A stretch of 64,000 nucleotides of DNA from NCBI RefSeq assembly GCF_002158865.1, contig NZ_CP021455.1, positions 4,386,501-4,450,500 on the forward strand, given 5' to 3'. Each line of letters opens with the position of its first letter. Within the stretch, counting starts at the first letter, position 1. Below, one piece after another: positions 9,132-19,000 of this stretch. This DNA is from Comamonas serinivorans. GTDB taxonomy: Bacteria > Pseudomonadota > Gammaproteobacteria > Burkholderiales > Burkholderiaceae_C. The notes beneath the pieces are model-generated. The model was not told the DNA's origin and did not search any database. It saw only the letters and a list, made by a program, of their open reading frames with translations. The position numbers were made by a program, and so were the translations under genes.

Positions 9132-9659
9132 TCAGGCCCCGGCGTCGCTGGCGTCGGCCGGGTCGGATGCGCCGTGCGCGGCGTCGATCGCCTGCATGTT
9201 GTCCAGCAGCTTGAGCAGGTAGTGCAGCGTGTGCGCCAGGTCGTTCACCGAGAAGCCCTGCAGCGCCTCGTCGTAGTACTGCGCGATCTTGGGCGAGGCC
9301 TCGTGCAGCCACACGCGCCGGCCTGAGGCCGTCATCGTCACCAGCTTGGCGCGCTTGTCGGCCGGGTCGGGCGTCTGCGCGATGTGGCCATCGCGCGCCA
9401 TGCGGCTGAGCAAGCCGGTCAGGTTTTGCCGCGTGACCATGAGGTAGCGCGCCAACTCGCCCACCGCCATGCCCTGGGCCGCCGCCGGCCGCGAGAGCGC
9501 GCCCAACACCGCCCATTGCTGGGTGGTCAAGCCTTCCTTCTCCACCGCCCGCGAGCCTGTTTTATGCAACATGTTTGCACATTGGTAGAGACGAAAGAAC
9601 AAGCGATTGGCGAGTTCCATGCGCGACGATTCAGGGGAAATACTGAGGTTTTCAGCCAT
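9132..9659 (-). CDS. MarR-family regulator, probable BadR-type regulator of cyclohexanecarboxylate genes
   Basis: From the ATG at 9659 (MAENLSISP) the product is 175 residues, normal for MarR winged-helix regulators. The wHTH core reads LTTQQWAVLGAL, then VTRQNLTGLLSRM (recognition helix), then a wing with DPADKRAKLV. The frame could extend to 9728, but that would run through the palindrome at 9694-9713, so the shorter start is preferred; no clear Shine-Dalgarno helps. It is divergent from badH. In Rhodopseudomonas palustris a MarR protein, BadR, controls the homologous genes, so by synteny this is likely the pathway regulator. Ligand assignment is inference. Confidence 0.75.
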   Translation of the reverse strand: MAENLSISPESSRMELANRLFFRLYQCANMLHKTGSRAVEKEGLTTQQWAVLGALSRPAAAQGMAVGELARYLMVTRQNLTGLLSRMARDGHIAQTPDPADKRAKLVTMTASGRRVWLHEASPKIAQYYDEALQGFSVNDLAHTLHYLLKLLDNMQAIDAAHGASDPADASDAGA

Positions 9660-9693
9660 GAACTGATCAAGAAAAAGGTTGCACCGCATCCCT

Positions 9694-9713
9694 GAAATAT
9701 GGCAACATATTTC
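9694..9713. promoter_or_regulatory. Candidate MarR operator palindrome
   Basis: GAAATATG-GCAA-CATATTTC is a perfect 8-bp inverted repeat with a four-base spacer. It is AT-rich in otherwise GC-rich DNA and lies between the divergent marR and badH genes, the classic place and shape for a MarR dimer site. No experimental support. Confidence 0.65.
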
Positions 9714-9802
9714 CATAAATGCAATCACCGGCCCGGTTCTGGGCCACAGACAGCCCCAAGCCTAGGGCATTCCGAGGCCGGGGCACCCACTGGAGCAGCA
9801 AG

Positions 9803-10570
9803 ATGAAGCGATTCGATGGCAAGACGGCCGTGGTCACCGGCGGCGGCGGCGGCATTGGCGGTGCAACCTGCAGGCGGCTGGCGGCCGAAGGCGCCCGCGT
9901 TGCGGTGTTCGACCTCAACGGCACGGCCGCCCACCAGGTGGCCGAAGACATCCGGGCCGCCGGCGGCCAGGCCGCGGCATTCACCTGCGACATCGCCCAC
10001 CTGGCCCAGGTGCAGCAGGCCGTGGCCGACGCCGAGCAGCAGCTCGGTCCCATCGCCGTGCTGGTGAACAACGCCGGCTGGGACGTGTTCAAGCCCTTCA
10101 CCCAGACCTCGCCCGCCGACTGGGACAAGCTCATCGCCATCAACCTGACGGGCGCGCTCAACATGCACTTTGCCGTGCTGCCTGGCATGGCTCAGCGCAA
10201 GGCGGGCCGCATCGTCAACGTGGCGTCGGATGCCGCGCGCGTCGGCTCGTCGGGTGAGGCCGTGTACGCCGCGTGCAAGGGCGGGCTGGTGGCCTTCAGC
10301 AAAACGCTGGCGCGCGAACACGCCCGACACGGCATCACGGTGAACGTGGTCTGCCCCGGCCCGACCGACACCGCGCTGCTGGCCGGCGTGGCCCAGGGCG
10401 CCGCCCACCCCGACAAGCTCATCGAGGCCTTCACGCGCGCCATCCCGCTGGGGCGCCTCGGCCAGGCGGACGACCTGGCCTCGGCCATCGCCTTCCTGGG
10501 CAGCGACGACGCCAGCTTTGTCACCGGCCAGGTGCTCAGCGTCTCGGGCGGCCTGACCATGAACGGTTGA
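9803..10570 (+). CDS. badH: 2-hydroxycyclohexanecarboxyl-CoA dehydrogenase (SDR family)
   Basis: The 255-residue short-chain dehydrogenase has a TGGGGGIG cofactor loop at residues 12-19, NNAG near 90, and a YAACK active-site pair. In the BadH role it oxidises 2-hydroxycyclohexanecarboxyl-CoA to the 2-keto ester with NAD+, the step before ring opening. The assignment leans on the very BadI-like protein encoded next and the ligase and dehydrogenase genes that follow. The ATG at 9803 is preceded by GGAG; a longer frame starts at 9719 but has no ribosome-binding site. It is first gene of a plus-strand cluster and probably repressed by the divergent MarR protein. Confidence 0.8.
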   Translation: MKRFDGKTAVVTGGGGGIGGATCRRLAAEGARVAVFDLNGTAAHQVAEDIRAAGGQAAAFTCDIAHLAQVQQAVADAEQQLGPIAVLVNNAGWDVFKPFTQTSPADWDKLIAINLTGALNMHFAVLPGMAQRKAGRIVNVASDAARVGSSGEAVYAACKGGLVAFSKTLAREHARHGITVNVVCPGPTDTALLAGVAQGAAHPDKLIEAFTRAIPLGRLGQADDLASAIAFLGSDDASFVTGQVLSVSGGLTMNG

Positions 10571-10590
10571 GCCTCGGCCATCCCAAACAC

Positions 10591-10637
10591 AGTATCTGCA
10601 CTTTCTCGTTCATTTCACATCGGCAACCGCCTCATAC
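10591..10637. repeat. Nested palindrome, copy 5 (degenerate)
   Basis: Left AGTAT and right CATAC outer elements at the usual spacing; the inner arms are largely lost. It sits between badH and badI, 20 bases after the badH stop codon. Confidence 0.45.
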
Positions 10638-10659
10638 CCACTTCAATCCGGAGACCATC

Positions 10660-11451
10660 ATGAACAGCAGCACCTTTGAAGACATCCTCTACGAGATCCG
10701 CAACGGCGTGGCCTGGATCACGATCAACCGGCCCGAGAAGATGAACGCCTTCCGCGGCACCACCTGCGACGAGCTGATCCGCGCGCTGAACAAGGCCGGC
10801 TACGACCGCGAGGTGGGCTGCATCGTGCTGGCCGGCGCCGGCGACAAGGCTTTCTGCACGGGCGGCGACCAGTCGGCCCACGACGGCAACTACGACGGCC
10901 GCGGCACCATCGGCTTGCCCATGGAGGAGTTGCACACCGCCATCCGCGACGTGCCCAAGCCCGTGATCGCACGCGTGCAGGGCTACGCCATCGGCGGCGG
11001 CAACGTGCTGGCCACCATCTGCGACCTGACCATCGTCTCGGAGAAAGCCATCATGGGCCAGGTCGGGCCCAAGATGGGCTCGGTCGATCCGGGCTACGGC
11101 ACGGCCTTCCTGGCCCGCGTGGTGGGCGAGAAGAAGGCGCGCGAGATCTGGTACCTGAACAAGCGCTATTCGGGCGCCGAGGCCGTGGCCATGGGCCTGG
11201 CCAACGTCTGCGTGCCGCACGAACAGCTGGACGCCACCGTGCAGGAATGGGCCGAGACCATCTGCCAGCGCAGCCCCACGGCCATCGCCATCGCCAAGCG
11301 CAGCTTCAACATGGACACGGCGCACCAGGCCGGCATCGCCGGCATGGGCATGTACGCGCTCAAGCTGTACTACGACACCGACGAGTCGCGCGAGGGCGTG
11401 AACGCGCTCAAGGACAAGCGCCAGCCCGATTTCCGCAAGTACGCCAAGTGA
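10660..11451 (+). CDS. badI: 2-ketocyclohexanecarboxyl-CoA hydrolase (ring cleavage)
   Basis: The 263-residue crotonase-fold protein hydrolytically opens the ring of 2-ketocyclohexanecarboxyl-CoA to pimelyl-CoA. From memory it is very close to R. palustris BadI along its length, including FCTGGDQS, GYAIGGGNVLATICDLT, QVGPKMGSVDPGYGTAF and the C-terminal FRKYAK. CGGAGA precedes the ATG at 10660. It is the diagnostic gene of the cluster because this ring-opening hydrolase is rarely mistaken for ordinary enoyl-CoA hydratases. The 89-base gap from badH contains a degenerate nested palindrome. Confidence 0.92.
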   Translation: MNSSTFEDILYEIRNGVAWITINRPEKMNAFRGTTCDELIRALNKAGYDREVGCIVLAGAGDKAFCTGGDQSAHDGNYDGRGTIGLPMEELHTAIRDVPKPVIARVQGYAIGGGNVLATICDLTIVSEKAIMGQVGPKMGSVDPGYGTAFLARVVGEKKAREIWYLNKRYSGAEAVAMGLANVCVPHEQLDATVQEWAETICQRSPTAIAIAKRSFNMDTAHQAGIAGMGMYALKLYYDTDESREGVNALKDKRQPDFRKYAK

Positions 11452-11472
11452 ACCCGCCAGAAGGTGAACGCC

Positions 11473-12636
11473 ATGTCCCTCACCCACAACCCCTACATCG
11501 ACGATGACCTGGCCGCGCTGGCCGAGCACGCCGCGCGCTTTGCCGCGCGGCGCATCGCCCCCGGCTTTCTCGAGCGCGACGACACCCGCGTGCTGGACCG
11601 TGCGCTGATGCGCGAAATGGGCGAGATGGGCTTCATCGCGCCCGAGCTGCCCGAGGCCGCCGGCGGCCAGGGCATGGGCTGCCTGGCCGCTGGCGTGATC
11701 CACGAAGCCATCGCGCGCGCCGACCTCTCCCTCAGCTACATCAACCTGCTGGCGTCGCTGAACGGCCAGATCCTGTCGCAGCATGGCGAGCGCAGCGTGG
11801 TGCAGCCCTGGCTGGACCAGCTGATCGCGGGCGAAGCCCTGTGCGCCATCGCGCTGACCGAGCCACGCGGCGGCTCGGACGCGGCCAACCTGCGCCTGAA
11901 GATCGAGCGCGACGGCGAGCACTACGTGCTGAACGGCGAGAAGACCTCGATCTCGGCCGCCGACCAGTGCGACATCGCCGTGGTGTTCGGCCGCACCGGC
12001 ACCATCGCGTCGGGCGCGCATGGCGTCACGGCGCTGCTGGTGCCCATGGACCTGCCGGGCATCACGCGCAGCCGCTTCGACTGCCATGGCCAGCGCGCCA
12101 TCGGGCGCGGCTCGCTGTTCTTCGAGAACGTGCGCGTGCCCGTCAACCACCGGCTGGGCGAGGAGAACAAAGGCTTTGTGCAGGTCATGCAAGGCTTCGA
12201 CTTCTCGCGCGCCCTGATCGGCCTGCAGGTGCTGGCCGTGGCCCGCGTGGCCCTGGAGGAAACCTGGGCCCACGTCGCGCAGCGCGAGGCCTTCGGCAAA
12301 CCGCTGTCGGCCTTCCAGGGTGTGTCGCACCCGCTGGCCGACTTCGACACCCAGGTCGAGGCCGCGCGGCTGATGTGCCTGCAGGCGCTGTGGCTCAAGG
12401 ACCGCGGCCTGCCCCACAGCGCCGAGGCCGCCATGTGCAAGTGGTGGGCGCCCAAGCTGGCCTACGACTGCATCCACCAGTGCCTGCTGATGTTTGGCCA
12501 CGGCGGCTACGACCGCGGCCCGATGGAGCAGCGCCTGCGCGACGTGATGGGCTTCCAGATCGGCGACGGCACGGCGCAGATCATGAAAACCATCATCGCG
12601 CGCACCCGCGCCGGACGCGAGGCCGTGCCGGCCTGA
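11473..12636 (+). CDS. aliB: Cyclohexanecarboxyl-CoA dehydrogenase (acyl-CoA dehydrogenase family)
   Basis: The 387-residue acyl-CoA dehydrogenase would convert cyclohexanecarboxyl-CoA to cyclohex-1-ene-1-carboxyl-CoA, passing electrons to electron-transfer flavoprotein. Visible features are the FAD/substrate signature LTEPRGGSDAANLR, the C-terminal signature region around FGHGGYDRGPMEQRLRDV and the final IGDGTAQIMKTIIAR. The ATG at 11473 follows AGAAGG. The gene starts 21 bases after badI, so it is in the same transcript. The specific substrate is inferred from the neighbours; on sequence alone it is a generic family member. Confidence 0.8.
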   Translation: MSLTHNPYIDDDLAALAEHAARFAARRIAPGFLERDDTRVLDRALMREMGEMGFIAPELPEAAGGQGMGCLAAGVIHEAIARADLSLSYINLLASLNGQILSQHGERSVVQPWLDQLIAGEALCAIALTEPRGGSDAANLRLKIERDGEHYVLNGEKTSISAADQCDIAVVFGRTGTIASGAHGVTALLVPMDLPGITRSRFDCHGQRAIGRGSLFFENVRVPVNHRLGEENKGFVQVMQGFDFSRALIGLQVLAVARVALEETWAHVAQREAFGKPLSAFQGVSHPLADFDTQVEAARLMCLQALWLKDRGLPHSAEAAMCKWWAPKLAYDCIHQCLLMFGHGGYDRGPMEQRLRDVMGFQIGDGTAQIMKTIIARTRAGREAVPA

Positions 12637-12818
12637 TCCGCGGCGCCCGCCGGCGTCTGCCCCTCACCGCGGCGGACGCGCGGCGCACCCGCGCCCGTTC
12701 CACACCCCCACCGCCGCCATCACCGGCCGCAGGCCGCCACCCGATCCCAACCCTGTCCCCGCGTCCCCAGGGGACGGCGGACGCGCGCGAGCGAGATGCC
12801 CACAACCAGGAGACCCGC

Positions 12819-14483
12819 ATGAACTTCGATGCCGTATTGATCCCTTCTCGACGTGAACGAAACGTGAGCGCCGGATACTGGCGCGATCAAACGATCAACG
12901 ATGCGCTGGATGCGTGCCTGCGCGAGCGCCCGGATCAGCTGGCGCTGACGGCCCACCGCGTGGCAAGCGGCGAGGTCACGCGCTTCACCTACGCCGAGCT
13001 GGCCCGCATGGCCGACCGCATGGCCGTGGGCCTGCACCAGCTGGGCGTGCGCGCGCACGACGTGGTGTCGTGCCAGCTGCCCAATGGCTGGCCCTTCACG
13101 CTGCTGTACCTGGCCTGCGCGCGCATCGGGGCGGTACTCAACCCCTTGATGCCCATCTTCCGCGAGCGCGAGCTCACCTTCATGCTCAACCATGCCGAAA
13201 GCCGCGTCATGGTCGTGCCCCAGACCTTTCGCGGCTTCGGCCACGCGGCCATGCTGCAGGGCCTGCGCCCCGAGCTGCCGCACCTGCAGCACCTGCTGGT
13301 GATCGGTGGCACCGAGTCGGGTGGCACGTGCTTCGAGGCCGCGCTGACCGAGCCCGCCTGGGAGCGCGACCCCGAGGCCGCCCGCATCCTCAGCGCCACG
13401 CGCCCCACGGCGGACGACGTGACGCAGCTGATGTACACCAGCGGCACCACGGGCGAGCCCAAGGGCGTGATGCACACGGCCAACACCGTGAGCGCCAACA
13501 TCCACGCCTATGCCGAGCGCCTGCACCTGGGGGCGGACGACGTGATCCTGATGGCCTCGCCCATGGCGCACCAGACGGGCTTCATGTATGGGCTGATGAT
13601 GCCCATCATGCTGGGCGCCCGCGCGGTGCTGCAGGACGTGTGGGACCCGGTCCTGGCGGCGCAGGTCATCCGCGACGAGGGGGTCAGCTTCACCATGGCC
13701 TCCACCCCCTTCCTGGCCGACCTGACGCGCGTGGTCGGCGACGGCGCGAGCCAGGGCGAGGCCGGGGTGCCCACGCTGAAGACCTTCCTGTGTGCGGGTG
13801 CGCCGATTCCAGGCCCCCTGGTCGAGCAGGCACGGGCGACGCTGGGCGCCAAGATCGTCTCGGCCTGGGGCATGACCGAGAACGGCGCCGTCACGCTGAT
13901 TCGCCCCGAGGACGCGGACGAGCGCGCCGTGAACACCGACGGGCTGCCCCTGCCCGGCGTCGAGATCAAGGTGGTGGATGCCGACGGCGCCACGGTGCCG
14001 CCCGGCGAGACCGGCCAGCTGTGGCTGCGCGCCTGCTCGAACTTTGGCGGCTACCTCAAGCGCCCACACCTCAATGGCACCGACGCCGACGACTGGTTCG
14101 ACACCGGCGACCAGGCCCGCATCGATGCGCAGGGCTACCTGCGCATCACGGGCCGCAGCAAGGACGTGATCATCCGCGGCGGCGAGAACATCCCCGTGCT
14201 CGAGGTCGAAACCCTGCTCTACAAGCACCCGGCCGTGGCGCAGGCCGCCGTGGTGGGCTACCCCGATGCGCGCCTGGGCGAACGCGCCTGCGCCTTCGTC
14301 GTGCCCCGCCCTGGCCAGACGCTGAGCTTCGAGGACATGGTCGCCCATTTCAAGGCGCACAAGCTGACCACGCAGTACATCCCCGAGCGGCTCGAGGTAC
14401 TGGCCGCCATGCCGGCCACCCCCTCGGGAAAGATCCAGAAGTTCAAGCTGCGCGATCAGCTCCAGGCAGCCCCCACCGATTGA
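12819..14483 (+). CDS. aliA: Cyclohexanecarboxylate-CoA ligase (AMP-forming)
   Basis: The 554-residue ANL-family ligase carries the P-loop-like motif MYTSGTTGEPKGVMH, the hinge region DWFDTGDQ followed by ITGRSKDVIIRGGENI, and the catalytic lysine motif PSGKIQKFKLRD. It should activate cyclohexanecarboxylate with ATP and CoA, the entry step for this cluster. AGGAGA lies before the ATG at 12819; the open frame continues upstream to 11841 only as a shadow of aliB. A 182-base spacer from aliB holds nothing recognisable. Other alicyclic or fatty acids remain possible substrates. Confidence 0.8.
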   Translation: MNFDAVLIPSRRERNVSAGYWRDQTINDALDACLRERPDQLALTAHRVASGEVTRFTYAELARMADRMAVGLHQLGVRAHDVVSCQLPNGWPFTLLYLACARIGAVLNPLMPIFRERELTFMLNHAESRVMVVPQTFRGFGHAAMLQGLRPELPHLQHLLVIGGTESGGTCFEAALTEPAWERDPEAARILSATRPTADDVTQLMYTSGTTGEPKGVMHTANTVSANIHAYAERLHLGADDVILMASPMAHQTGFMYGLMMPIMLGARAVLQDVWDPVLAAQVIRDEGVSFTMASTPFLADLTRVVGDGASQGEAGVPTLKTFLCAGAPIPGPLVEQARATLGAKIVSAWGMTENGAVTLIRPEDADERAVNTDGLPLPGVEIKVVDADGATVPPGETGQLWLRACSNFGGYLKRPHLNGTDADDWFDTGDQARIDAQGYLRITGRSKDVIIRGGENIPVLEVETLLYKHPAVAQAAVVGYPDARLGERACAFVVPRPGQTLSFEDMVAHFKAHKLTTQYIPERLEVLAAMPATPSGKIQKFKLRDQLQAAPTD

Positions 14484-14488
14484 GCCGC

Positions 14489-14536
14489 GGTATGCCCTGA
14501 ATGCCGTTCGTCATGCGGCGGCTTTCGGCGGATACC
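14489..14536. repeat. Nested palindrome, copy 6
   Basis: Outer GGTAT (14489-14493) and ATACC (14532-14536); inner GCCG (14503-14506) and CGGC (14516-14519). It begins five bases after the aliA stop codon. Confidence 0.65.
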
Positions 14537-14679
14537 CAAGCTCGGTCGAGCCGCACCCCGTTGAACAGACCGGCGCCCGGCTGGTCTGGCACAGCCCATT
14601 TGCCCACGGCGGTTCTGCGTGGCATTCCCCCGCGCCTGACGCGCGCCCAACCGCCACCCCGGTGGCACCGGAGACAACC

Positions 14680-15765
14680 ATGACCCCCTGCCCTGTGACC
14701 CCTGCGGCGGCGCCGCCGCGCACGCCCGCTGGCGCACGCCGCACCACCCTGGGCGCGTGGCCTCGAACGCGCCGCTGCGCATCGCTCGTGCTCGCCAGCC
14801 TGCTGGGCTGCGGCCTGGCGTTGGCCCAGGCCACGCCACCGGCCCAGCCGGCTGCCCCCTCCAGCGAGGCGCGCTGGCCCGCCAAGCCCATCCGCATCGT
14901 GGTGGGCTTTGCGCCCGGCGGCACCACCGACGTGATGGCGCGCCTGGTGGGCAAGGCCTTGTCCGACCAGCTGGGCCAGCCCGTGGTGATCGACAACAAA
15001 CCCGGCGCGAGCGGCAACATCGCCGTGGCCGAGGTCGCACGCGCCGCCCCCGACGGCCACAGTTTCCTGGTGGCGCCCACCACGGTGGAGACGGCCAACC
15101 CGTCGCTGTTCAAGGCCCAGGTGAACCCGGCGCGCGACCTGGTGCCGGTGGCCGGCATGGGCAAGACCCAGATGTACCTGGTCACCAAGCCCGGCCTGCC
15201 GGCCCGGAACGTGGGCGAGCTGGTCAAGCTCGCCCAGCAGCCCGGGCAGCAGTTGGCGTTCGCCTCGGCCGGCACGGGCACCGCGCCGCACCTGGCCTGC
15301 GAGCTGTTCAAGCAGGCCACACGCGTGAACTTCGTGCACGCGCCCTACCGGGGCGCCGCGCCGGCGCTGCAGGATGTGGTGGCTGGCCAGGCCGATTTCG
15401 TCTGCGACCCCGGCATCGCGTTCCAGCACATCCGCTCGGGCAAGGTCAGGCTGCTGGCCATCGTCAGCAGCAAGCGGTCGCCCTTCTTTCCCGAGGTGCC
15501 CACGGTGGCCGAACAGGGCTTTGCCGGCGCCGACCTGGACATCTGGTTTGGCCTCTGGGCCCCGCGCGGCACGCCACCCGAGCTGGTCCGCCGCATGGAC
15601 GCTGCCGTGGCCAAGGCCCTGGCCGACGCCACGGTGAACGCCCGCTACGGCGAGCTGGGCGCGGAAACGGTGGCGCTGAGCACGCCCGCGTTCAAGGCCA
15701 AGCTGGCCGAGGAGCGCCAGCTGCTCAGCGGCTTGATCGAGCGGCAGAACATCCGGCCCGATTGA
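14680..15765 (+). CDS. Bug/TctC-family periplasmic solute-binding protein
   Basis: From the ATG at 14680 (GGAGA seven bases upstream) the product is 361 residues, with a signal peptide ending near LGCGLALAQA. The family signature is clear: PIRIVVGFAPGGTTDVMAR near the mature N-terminus, then NKPGASGNIAVAEV, and a late FFPEVPTVAEQG motif. Bug proteins capture organic acids for tripartite TctAB-type permeases or act as sensors; they are hugely expanded in Comamonadaceae. Lying last in the badHI-aliBA cluster, it may bind cyclohexanecarboxylate or a related acid, which is inference from position. No TctA/TctB genes are in the window. Confidence 0.85.
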   Translation: MTPCPVTPAAAPPRTPAGARRTTLGAWPRTRRCASLVLASLLGCGLALAQATPPAQPAAPSSEARWPAKPIRIVVGFAPGGTTDVMARLVGKALSDQLGQPVVIDNKPGASGNIAVAEVARAAPDGHSFLVAPTTVETANPSLFKAQVNPARDLVPVAGMGKTQMYLVTKPGLPARNVGELVKLAQQPGQQLAFASAGTGTAPHLACELFKQATRVNFVHAPYRGAAPALQDVVAGQADFVCDPGIAFQHIRSGKVRLLAIVSSKRSPFFPEVPTVAEQGFAGADLDIWFGLWAPRGTPPELVRRMDAAVAKALADATVNARYGELGAETVALSTPAFKAKLAEERQLLSGLIERQNIRPD

Positions 15766-15767
15766 GC

Positions 15768-15827
15768 GGCCTGCATCGACACGGCCTGCATCGACACGGC
15801 CTGCGTCGACACGGCCTGTATCGGCAC
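15768..15827. repeat. 15-bp tandem repeat, four copies
   Basis: Units GGCCTGCATCGACAC, identical, then GGCCTGCGTCGACAC and GGCCTGTATCGGCAC; a fifth degenerate unit runs to 15842. It starts two bases after the binding-protein stop codon. The remainder of 15766-16087 holds only a nested palindrome. Confidence 0.9.
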
Positions 15828-16014
15828 AGCCTGAAGGTGCACGGCACGCAGTGCCCGCACCCGACCGCAACGCGGAACCCGGCCATCCATTCGCTTCAGG
15901 CGTGCGGCGGAGCGGCCATGGCCGGAGCGCCACCGCAGGACACGGAACGGGCCCTGGCTGCAGGACGCCACAGGCTGCACCCGGGGTGCACAAGCACCCA
16001 TGGGCCATGTTGAC

Positions 16015-16063
16015 CAGTACGCTCGCTTGCCGATGGTTTACTCATCGGTAGCGAGCCGTACTG
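16015..16063. repeat. Nested palindrome, copy 7 (nearly continuous stem)
   Basis: CAGTACG-CTCGCT and CCGATG on the left pair with CATCGG, AGCGAG and CGTACTG on the right, giving a ~20-bp stem around a seven-base loop. It lies 24 bases after the stop codon of the minus-strand nuclease gene. Flanking TTGACC/GGTCAA may extend it. Confidence 0.8.
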
Positions 16064-16087
16064 CCCATGACTTTGGTCAACCTGTGC

Positions 16088-19000
16088 TCAAGCCCGACGT
16101 CGGCGACGCAGGGCCGCCGCGCCACCGAGCAGGCCCGCGAGCGCCAGCTGCGCCCAGGCCGCCAGGCTGGGCACGGGCGCCACGGTGCCGCCGGGCACGG
16201 CCAGCGGCACGGCGATGCCACCGGGATCCACCACGCGACCGTTGCGCGTCAGGTCGCCGTCGCCCAGGCCGCCATCGGTGATGGTGACGCGCGCGGTGCG
16301 GCCCTCCACCTGCGTGGGCAGCGCAAACCAGTGCGGCTCGGCGTTGTCCGCCGTGGGACCCCACTTCCAGTACTGCGCGCCGGCCGGCAGGGTGTCGGGG
16401 TAGCTCAGCGTGAGGGTGACGGTGCCACCCTCGTCGCAGTCCGAGGCGCTGAATGCGAGCATGCCGTACGGCAAGGTGAAGCCGGCCGGCCGGCTGCCGG
16501 GGCCGCTGACGCTGCTGGGGCTGGCGTCGAGGCGGCAGGTCGCGCCGCCGCCGGCCAGGTTGCCCTGCACCGCGCCGCCGCCGGTGTCCAGCTCGAAGTC
16601 TTCGCCGGCCTCGGGGTCGGGCGGGGTGCGCCAGCTCAGGCCCAGGATGACGGGGTTGTGGTCGCTGGAGCGGTAGGCCGCCTCGCTGTAGTAGCCCGCG
16701 ATCTGCGCGGCGGACTTGTAGTTGGTGTTGTAGTCCAGCACCGTGGGCTCGTCGGCGTTGATGCGCCACTTGATCACCCGGCCGACGCGATCGGCCAGCG
16801 ACTCGCTGACGAACACATGGTCCAGCGACCCGTGCAGGCCCTGGAACAGGTAGGACGTGCCCTGGCTCACCTTGCGGAAGCCGCTGGCTTCCAGGTCCTT
16901 GACCGGGTCTTCCTGGGCGTAGGCGTTGAAGTCGCCCACCAGCACCGTCTGCGTGTTGGCGGCGCCGGTGGGGTTGGTGGCCAGCCAGGTCGCGAGCTGG
17001 GCCGCGGCGCGGCGGCGCGCCTGGTTGTTGGCGCCCTGGCCATCGCCCACATCGGGGTCGTTCACCGAGCCCTTGGACTTGAAGTGGTTGACCACCACCG
17101 TGAACTGGCGTGCCGCCTCGTCGTTGCCCACGGGGGCAAAGGTCTGCGCCACGGGCACGCGGCTGCCATAGGTGGCGTTGAAGGCGTCGTAGCGCGCCAC
17201 GTCGGCCGCGGCAGCCTGGCCATGCGGCCTCACCCGGCGGGTGTTGTAGACCAGCGCCACAGAGATGGCGTCGGTGCCGGCGCCGGCCACGGTGTGGCCG
17301 CTGCCGATCTGGAACGGGCCCTTCACGTAGTCGTAGGTGCCGGCGCCTGCCTTGGCATTCATGGCGTCGACCAGCATCTTCAGCGCGCTGTCGGCGCCAA
17401 AGCCGTTGTTCTGGATTTCGTTCAGGCCATAGACGTCGGCGTCCATGCCGACCAGCGTGCTGACGATCTTGGCCAACTGGCGGTCGCGCTCGACCTCGTC
17501 CTCGGCACCTCGCCCCGACATGCTGTTGCCCAGCGGCGTGGTGAAGCTGGCCGAGCCCAGCGTGGTGAACAGGTTCAGCACGTTGGCGCCCACCACCTTG
17601 ACGTCGGGTGAGCCCAGCTCGGCCGCCAGCGATTCGGGCGTGGGCCTGGCCTCACCCTGGAACACCACGGCCTCGGTGGGCTGCACGCGGTAGCTGGTCT
17701 GGTTGGCGGCTTCGGTGCCGGCCACCAGCTGGTCCAGCACCCCCACGATGCGCGGCGTGGTGTCGCCCGTGCGCAAGGTGTTGCCGGCCGACAGCGGCTG
17801 GCCGTGGCGGCCAGGCAGCTCGCCCGGGTTCTGCGCACTCACGCCATCGTCCAGGACGATCTGCGCACGCAGCACCTGCGCCAGGTAGGCCTCGTAAGCC
17901 GCCGCGTCGGGGGCATGGGCCTCGGTGAACTGCAGCTGCTTCTCGGTGGCCAGCGTCAGCGTGCCGTAGCGGCCCAGGTAGTAGTTGTCGGTGACCACGA
18001 GGTCCTGTCCACCGGCCGCCTTCACCTCGACCAGCATGCCTTCGTGCCGCTCCCACACGCCGACATCCTCAACCGGCAGCGTGAGGGTCACGGGCCGCGG
18101 CATGGCCGGCGTGCGCACATCGATCTCGAACTCGGCCGCGTTCAGCGTCATCTCGGTCAGGTTCCGGTACTCGCTGATCGCGCCCTGCGCACGCACCAGT
18201 TGCCCCACGGCCAGACCGGCCGGCAAGGTCCCGGCGTAGACGAACAGGCCTTCCGACGTGGCGTCGTCGCCGTCGGTCTGGCCGTCCTCGGTCTGCACGA
18301 AGAAACCCTTGAGGCCGGGCAGCACCGCCGTCACCACGCCCTCGATGCGCACGGTCTGCCCCGCCATCGAGCACGCGTCGCAGCGGCCCTGGATGCGCGA
18401 AATGGGCGTGATCGCCAGCTCGGGATCGGGCGTGGTGCCCCCTCCGCCCTCGCCCAGCGTGAACGCCGTGGGCGGGCTGGCATTGGCCGCCCAGTTGCTG
18501 GCCGTGGCGATGGCGGCCCGCAGCGCGGCCGGGCTGCCCGTGGTCGGGCCCGTGTAGGCCATGCTCGAGCCACCGGGTTTGGCAGCCACCGCCGTCTGGC
18601 CGGTGATCAGGTCCGCCGGCAGGCTGCTGGTGGTGGATGACGTGGCATCGGCGTTCCAGCTGGCCTGGTTCTGCACGCCGTAAACGAAGCTCGGCGAGGC
18701 ATCGGCGCCCTGGTAGGCCAGCAGGCTGTCGTCGTTGGCCAGGTTGAAGCTGCTGCGCTTGACGGCCGTGCCCGTGCTGGCCGTGGGCGAGGTGTCGGCC
18801 TGGCTGATGCGCACCACCTGGCCCGCGCTCACGGCCACCGTGGCCGTCCAATCCACATACCCCTCGTTGGGGCGGAACGTGGCCCCGGCCGTCCAGCCGT
18901 TGTCGCTGAAATGGATGACGGTGCCGGCCTTGAGGTCACGCAGCACAACGAAGGCAAAGTCATCGCTGGGGGTGGCGTTGAACGACACCAGCGCCACGTC

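Noticed and set aside
12720..14360. Minus-strand open frame of 546 codons across aliA
   Set aside because: Shadow of a well-supported ligase gene; composition is typical of antisense frames in high-GC DNA.
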